Source: an uncultured Treponema sp.
GTDB lineage: Bacteria; Spirochaetota; Spirochaetia; Treponematales; Treponemataceae
Reading direction: 5' to 3'
NCBI GenBank assembly: GCA_937885475.1
Contig: CAKZZR010000237.1
Span: 1-5,840, forward strand
DNA length: 5,840 nucleotides
In this document: positions 1 through 4,800 of the stretch, one piece after another
Position numbering within the stretch: position 1 is the first letter of the stretch
Layout of the letters: every line of letters starts with the position of its first letter
Position numbers and translations under genes: made by a program
The notes under the pieces: generated by a model
What the model was told of the DNA's origin: nothing
The model's database searches: none
The model's input: the letters and a program-made list of their open reading frames with translations, nothing else

Positions 1-26
1 GCCACAAACAGAGTGTTTTTGAAAGC

Positions 27-53
27 CGCAAACTCTCCTTTGCGCTATTTTTT
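27..53 (+). terminator. Rho-independent terminator of an upstream gene
   Basis: A six-base-pair stem, CGCAAA (27-32) with TTTGCG (39-44), closes a six-base loop CTCTCC and is followed after three bases by six T residues (48-53). The T run lies on the right-hand side, so it would end transcription running rightwards from a gene left of the window. A TGA in frame 2 at 20-22 would suit the end of such a gene, but too little coding sequence is present to call one. The stem is short, so strength is uncertain. Confidence 0.6.
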
Positions 54-156
54 ATTCATCTTCCCATAAAATTGATTTCCCTGAATCCTTTAAGAAAACA
101 ATTGAAAAAAAATTGATTTCCATATATCTTATATTGATACACTTTGTGTTTAAAAT
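54..156 (+). other. AT-rich intergenic stretch upstream of pfk
   Basis: No gene is visible here. The stretch is very AT-rich and contains a 13-base direct repeat, AAAATTGATTTCC, at 68-80 and 109-121, with start points 41 bases apart. An eight-A run lies at 105-112. This is the only available space for the promoter of the phosphofructokinase gene. Confidence 0.5.
102..130 (+). promoter_or_regulatory. Weak sigma70-type promoter candidate for pfk
   Basis: TTGAAA (102-107) matches the -35 consensus at five of six positions. It is followed after 17 bases by TATCTT (125-130), which matches the -10 consensus at four of six. Transcription would start near 137 and give a leader of about 30 bases. The region is so AT-rich that other pairings are possible: TTGATT at 113-118 with GATACA at 136-141 also has a 17-base spacer, and TATATT at 130-135 is a better -10 but lacks a well-spaced -35. 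This is a guess from consensus matching only. Confidence 0.3.
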
Positions 157-158
157 AT

Positions 159-162
159 GGAG
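159..162 (+). promoter_or_regulatory. Ribosome binding site that sets the pfk start
   Basis: GGAG at 159-162 sits six bases before the ATG at 169, an ideal spacing. The other in-frame ATG at 157 overlaps this motif and has no purine-rich Shine-Dalgarno sequence ahead of it, only TTTGTGTTTAAAAT. The site therefore favours the ATG at 169, giving a protein four residues shorter than the longest open frame. Confidence 0.75.
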
Positions 163-168
163 CTAAAA

Positions 169-1545
169 ATGGCCGTTAATGAAAAATATGATTTTACAAT
201 TGAGCAGCTTGGACCGTGCAAAATTAAATCCCCTATCGAGCTTTCTTCGGTGGTAGGCGATTACAGTGCAAATTACGTGCATGACGATTCTTACGTACGC
301 AACAAAGTTAATGTTTATACAACGGATGAGCCGAATTCTTTGGACGCATCGAACCTTCTGCAGAAGGCAGGTCCGCGTGAATACATCTATTTCAATCCTA
401 AGGACGTGCGCGCGGGAATCTGTACCTGCGGCGGTCTTTGCCCGGGATTGAACGACGTAATCCGCGCGGTAGTGCGCTGTCTGTGGAACCGCTACGGCGT
501 TCGTAACATTCTTGGCTTCCGCTACGGATACAAGGGACTTTTTGAGGACTCCGGCTTCGACCCCATTCCGCTTAACCCGGAGATTGTGGACGAGATTCAT
601 AAAATCGGCGGCTCATTCCTTGGCACAAGCCGCGGCGGTGGAGACCGCCTTATGACCGACGGCGTAAAGACCATCAAAAAGCTGGGAATCAACATGATGT
701 TCGTCATCGGTGGCGACGGAACCCAGCGCGGTGCCGCAGACCTTGCTGACGCAATCACAAAGGAAGGCTTGGACTGCGCCGTAATCGGAATTCCAAAGAC
801 CGTAGACAACGACTTCCAGCTGATTGACCGCTCGTTCGGCTTTGAGACCGCCGTTCAGCAGGCAAAGGAAGCCATTACCTCAATGCACATGGAAGCGCAC
901 TCTCAGTATAACTGTATCGCGCTCGTAAAGCTTATGGGCCGCGAGTCAGGCTTTATTGCGACCGCAGCAGCGCTCGCAAGCCACGAAACGAACTTCTGTC
1001 TTATTCCGGAGGTTCCGTTTGACATGGACGGTCCGAACGGTCTTCTTGCAAACCTTGAGAAACGCCTGAACGCACGCCACCACGCGGTAATCGTTGTTGC
1101 CGAGGGTGCCGGACAGGAACTGCTTCAGTCCACCAACCAGACTGACGCGTCGGGCAACAAGCGCCTTTCTGACATCGGTATTTTCCTGCGCGACGAAATC
1201 AAAACTTACTTCGCAAAGAAAAACTTCCCGATTGACCTTAAATACTGCGACCCGAGCTATCAGGTTCGCTCTGCCGTTACCACTGCGTCGGATTCAATCT
1301 ACTGCGAGCGCCTTGGAAATAACGCCGTTCACGCGGGCATGGCAGGAAAGACCAAGATGGTCGTAGGTCTTGTTCACGACAAATTCGTGTACATTCCTAC
1401 CAAGATGGCAACTATGAGCCGCAACGTCGTTGATCCGGAAGGAGCTCTGTGGCGCGACACGCTTGACGCTACAAGCCAGCCGATTCTTATGGTAAACGAC
1501 GTTGAAAAAGCAAAACAGCTTATGAAGGAGCGTCTGGGTCTGTAG
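169..1545 (+). CDS. pfkA: 6-phosphofructokinase, group II clade X (probably ATP-dependent)
   Basis: This enzyme phosphorylates fructose 6-phosphate to fructose 1,6-bisphosphate, the committed step of glycolysis, in the cytoplasm. The frame is complete at 458 residues from ATG 169, longer than the roughly 320 residues of E. coli PfkA and normal for the group II family. Visible motifs are the glycine loop GGLCPGLN (88-95), the nucleotide-site motif GGDGT (181-185), PKTVDND (209-215) with the presumed catalytic base Asp213, MGR (256-258), PE (280-281) and the AEGAGQ segment (311-316). The N-terminal ~75 residues are the extension typical of the long family. Gly184 in GGDGT is the ATP-type residue (PPi enzymes usually have Asp), while Lys210 in PKTVDND is the PPi-type residue. 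This combination is known from the trypanosome, plant and treponemal 'clade X' enzymes, which are described as ATP-dependent despite belonging to the PPi group. Donor specificity is inferred, not shown. The closest treponemal relative I recall is TP0108, distinct from the true PPi enzyme TP0542. The gene appears monocistronic, with hairpins on both sides. Confidence 0.95.
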   Translation: MAVNEKYDFTIEQLGPCKIKSPIELSSVVGDYSANYVHDDSYVRNKVNVYTTDEPNSLDASNLLQKAGPREYIYFNPKDVRAGICTCGGLCPGLNDVIRAVVRCLWNRYGVRNILGFRYGYKGLFEDSGFDPIPLNPEIVDEIHKIGGSFLGTSRGGGDRLMTDGVKTIKKLGINMMFVIGGDGTQRGAADLADAITKEGLDCAVIGIPKTVDNDFQLIDRSFGFETAVQQAKEAITSMHMEAHSQYNCIALVKLMGRESGFIATAAALASHETNFCLIPEVPFDMDGPNGLLANLEKRLNARHHAVIVVAEGAGQELLQSTNQTDASGNKRLSDIGIFLRDEIKTYFAKKNFPIDLKYCDPSYQVRSAVTTASDSIYCERLGNNAVHAGMAGKTKMVVGLVHDKFVYIPTKMATMSRNVVDPEGALWRDTLDATSQPILMVNDVEKAKQLMKERLGL

Positions 1546-1568
1546 CCCGCCCGCTCATAATTCCGTTC

Positions 1569-1617
1569 AAGCTCCGGCTGCCCGCATCCGCGCACGCATG
1601 CCGGGGCTTTGTCATTT
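1569..1617 (+). terminator. Probable terminator of pfk
   Basis: The sequence 24 bases after the pfk stop forms a ten-base-pair stem, AAGCTCCGGC (1569-1578) with GCCGGGGCTT (1600-1609), containing one G-T wobble. The 21-base loop can extend the stem by three more pairs (TGC 1579-1581 with GCA 1596-1598). The hairpin is GC-rich and stable, but the tail is a broken T tract (TTTGTCATTT) rather than a clean run, so termination may be incomplete. Confidence 0.6.
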
Positions 1618-1700
1618 CCCGCCGGGAGTCATTCCCATTCCCCTTTATAAAAGTTCTGAATTCCAAAAAGTTCATGAAATAAAGAAAAACCACCGATAAA
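1618..1700 (+). promoter_or_regulatory. Putative promoter/operator region of the lipoprotein gene
   Basis: No gene is visible. A direct repeat AAAAGTTC occurs at 1649-1656 and 1666-1673, exactly 17 bases apart, each copy followed by one or two bases and GAA. The second copy contains the perfect palindrome TTCATGAA (1671-1678). TATAAA at 1646-1651 is a five-of-six -10 match, but no convincing -35 stands 16-18 bases ahead. GATAAA at 1695-1700 with TTCATG at 1671-1676 (18-base spacer) is a weaker alternative. The promoter must lie here if the gene is transcribed independently of pfk, but I cannot place it. Confidence 0.25.
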
Positions 1701-1728
1701 TAAGAAGTCCGGAAGACTTTTTATTTTG
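1701..1728 (+). terminator. Hairpin with T-rich tail, second terminator or leader attenuator
   Basis: TAAGAAGTC (1701-1709) pairs with GACTTTTTA (1715-1723) in a nine-base-pair stem with one G-T wobble and a CGGAA loop. The right arm runs into the T-rich tail TTTTTATTTT. It looks like a rho-independent terminator and lies only 23 bases before the lipoprotein start codon. It could be a back-up terminator for pfk if the lipoprotein promoter lies downstream of it. If that promoter lies upstream, in 1618-1700, the hairpin is in the leader and could reduce read-through. Confidence 0.5.
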
Positions 1729-1740
1729 TCAGGTTTTGAC

Positions 1741-1745
1741 AGGAG
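1741..1745 (+). promoter_or_regulatory. Ribosome binding site of the lipoprotein gene
   Basis: AGGAG at 1741-1745 lies six bases before ATG 1752 and nine before the adjacent ATG 1755. Either start is acceptable by spacing. The first is slightly better placed, and the choice changes the signal peptide by one residue only. Confidence 0.8.
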
Positions 1746-1751
1746 CTTTTT

Positions 1752-1820
1752 ATGATGAAGACTAGTCTTTCTGCTCTTTTTGCCGTTTGTCTCGCATGTG
1801 GAATCGCACTTTTGTCCTGT
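1752..1820 (+). other. Lipoprotein signal peptide and lipobox
   Basis: The first 23 codons encode a short positively charged start (MMK), an uninterrupted hydrophobic stretch from Leu6 to Leu21, and LLSC with Cys23 in the +1 position. Spirochaete lipoboxes are looser than in E. coli, and this one meets even the strict form (Leu at -3, Ser at -1). Earlier cysteines at 13 and 16 lack suitable residues at -3 and -1. Asp24 at +2 would mean inner-membrane retention in E. coli, but that rule does not transfer reliably to spirochaetes. Confidence 0.85.
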
Positions 1821-4800
1821 GATGTGGGCGTTGGACTCGGAGAATCCGTAGATACCGCCGCACCAAGCCTTTCCATCACCTATCCTACAGACGGCTCCGT
1901 AATCATGAACACTTTTACGATGAAGGGAACAAGCGCCGATGACACCTCCATTGCAAAGATAAGCATAAGCGTGTCTCCTACAAAGGACATTTCAGAGTTT
2001 ACCCCCCCCCAGTATTTAGCAACCTATGACGCCAAAAAAAAGGAGTGGGAATGCGCCATAAACACCTGTACGAACGGAACATGGGAGCTTCCCGACGGCG
2101 AATATAAGTTCAACGTTACCGCGCGGGATTCCGCCGGACGAACCACAGAAAAATCCTCCGTATACAAGATTGACAACACCGCGCCAATCGTAGTTCTGAA
2201 GCGTCCTGACACGGACGACGCCTACGGACGCACCATAAAGGTTACCGGCGACATTGCAGACCAGAACAGCCTTTCAAGCCTGTACGTTACCGTCTACAAG
2301 CGGATTGAGGACGGAACGGACACGAACGGAAAGCCAGTATACAGATTAGGCGACAAAATCACCACGATACAACAGAAGAATATCTCCGGCGTTGGTCTTG
2401 AGCTTATCATCGGAAAATATTTTGCCGAAAAAGGCAGCGCCGACTACCAAGCACTTAGCGAAGAAAGCAAGGCGCTTCAGGCGGTGTACGAGGCGTTCTA
2501 TGCGGACGGCACGGCAAAAGGAAGCGCAAACGTGTTCTGTACGGTTGAGGTTGCGGACGAGGCGCTTGAATATTCAGTTCCGAGCGGAATTTCAAGCCGC
2601 ATATATACGCCCGCCTCGGGAACTTACGGGCTTAAGGCGGACGGAACTGCAAACCAGAACGAAGCGGCGGACGCGCTGAGCGGAAACCTTTCTTCCGGGT
2701 ACTATCTTTACGACGACATCTATTCAGAAATCTATTCCGACAAAGGAAAGGGGCTTACAAACGCCGACCTCATCAAGATTTTTAACGGAACGTATGAGGA
2801 AAGCCGCCCGCAAAGCGCTGACGGCGCGGGCGAAACATTTTCTGACACAGTAAAGGACATTCTTTCCTTGTACGAGATTCCTACGGCGGCCACGGAAAGT
2901 ACCACGCTGGATAGCACAAAGCTGTCCCAGTTCAGCATAAATCCTGAAAACTTCCCCTACTTTGAGGTGAGCGGCTACAAGTACGAGGCTACCGCCGACG
3001 GAACGCTGCGGTTCAGCGACATCATGAACGAGGCAAAGATTACGGTTACCGTGTCGCAGGGAGCGGACCAGGTTTCGCTTGTTGCAGACAGCATCCGCCT
3101 TTCAGTTCAGCGGTGCGACGAACATGGCATGCTTGACGCCTCCGCAGACGCTCGCACCACGCTCATTCATTCAATTGAAGACATAGAAGGCATGGCAGGC
3201 GAGCAAAAGACCGCCGCACTCAACGCCCGAACTTCCGCGCTCACAAAGGGAGACAGCATAAAAATCGTAACCGGAATCGGCTATCTTACCGCAAAGAACT
3301 ACTACCGCGTGCTTGTTGACGGCTATGACCTGGACGGAAACGCCGTAAGCAGCGAGGACATGTTTGGCTTTTACGTACAACCAAACGCCCAGCCGCCGGT
3401 GGTGAACCTTACCGACGCGCCTGCTGACCTGAGCGTTACCAACACAGCGGAATTCACGCTGAGCGGCACCATCACACAGCACGCCCAGAACGTTGAGCTG
3501 TACTACAGCATTACCGCGAGCGACGAAAAAGGCAGCACCGTATTCTATTACCCGGAGACGGCAAAGGACGGCGCGCAGAACGCAAGCGAGGTAAAGGCGC
3601 GCCTTGCGCGGGTAAGCGTAAACGATGACGCAAGCTGTTCTTGGACGCTGCCTATAACGCAGGACCTTGTAAGCATTCCGGCGGACTCGCTGTATCTGTA
3701 TTCCGTAACCCTGCGCGCCGTAGACAACGAAAACAACGTTTCAGGCGACATGACGCGGCGCATTCACATTGACACAAAGGCCCCGGCAATCGGAGGAATC
3801 TCCGTGTCTCCGTATGTGTCCATGGACGCGAACAACGTTCCTACGGTAAACGGCTTTGTTACGGTAAAGGCTAACATTGACGAGAACTACGAATTTTCAG
3901 AGACGAACTACAGAATATATACGGACGACACATCCCCGGTGATAATCCAGGAAGGACGGCTGACCGGGCTTTCCATTGAGCTTACGAACGTACACACAAA
4001 GCCGCACGACAAGAAGCATTTCCTAATGGAATTTACCGCTGTTGACAAAGCGGGGAATTACTCCGTTACAACGCAAAAAATCTACGTCGATCAGGACACG
4101 GACAAGCCTGCCGTGTCGTTCAGCAATCTTGACAGCTCCGTAACGGAAGAAAGCGGTATTTCTGATTCCGCAAACATGCTGGCACAGACGGCAAACAACA
4201 AAATTCTTGGGACCGTTACCGACGACGACAACGTTCATTCCGTAACGCTTGAGTACAGCAAGGACAAAATTACTTGGACGAAATTCTTTGAGAAGGCAAA
4301 TATCACCACAACAAGCTACAACCTGAGTGCCGCGCTGGTAAAATCACTGACGGATTCCGTCTCTTTGGAAGAAGGCTTGTATTACCTGCGCTGCACCGTA
4401 ACCGACAAGGACGGCACGGACGGCTCCATAACAGAGACCACCGAAACGCCCATTGCCTTTGCGGTCGACAACAACCCACCCACCATAACAATCACCGACA
4501 AGAGCGGTGAATATCACACGGAAAATTTCAGCATTCATGGAACGGCGACCGACGGAAGCGGAATCAAAAAACTCGTGCGCACAAAGAGAACTTCTGAAGG
4601 GCATGTCATTCAGGAGAATGTGGAGATTGACGTAGCTTCTGACGGCGAATGGACTGATTCAATCACCGTGAGCGAAGACCAGGAAAGCGGCGAGACCATA
4701 GAATACACCGCCTACGACCGATTTAACCGCGAGACAAAGCAGACGTTCACCTATCTTTTGGACAGAAACGCCCCGCAGCTTTCGCTCGACAAAATTGACG

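Noticed and set aside
1..22. Tail of an upstream gene ending at TGA 20-22
   Set aside because: Its position five bases before a terminator hairpin is suggestive, but six codons are too few to support a coding call, and frame 1 is also open to 67-69.
1736..1741. Perfect -35 hexamer TTGACA just before the lipoprotein start
   Set aside because: The -10 would fall around 1758-1765 inside the coding sequence, where no suitable hexamer is present; it also overlaps the ribosome binding site. Probably chance.
2001..2042. Frameshift or pseudogene at the C9/A8 runs
   Set aside because: I followed the codons through both runs and to the window end; the frame is continuous and the Ig-like pattern is the same before and after, so the gene is intact as given.
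3171..3482. 103-residue open frame on the minus strand
   Set aside because: No start signal or domain, fully antisense to the continuous lipoprotein frame.
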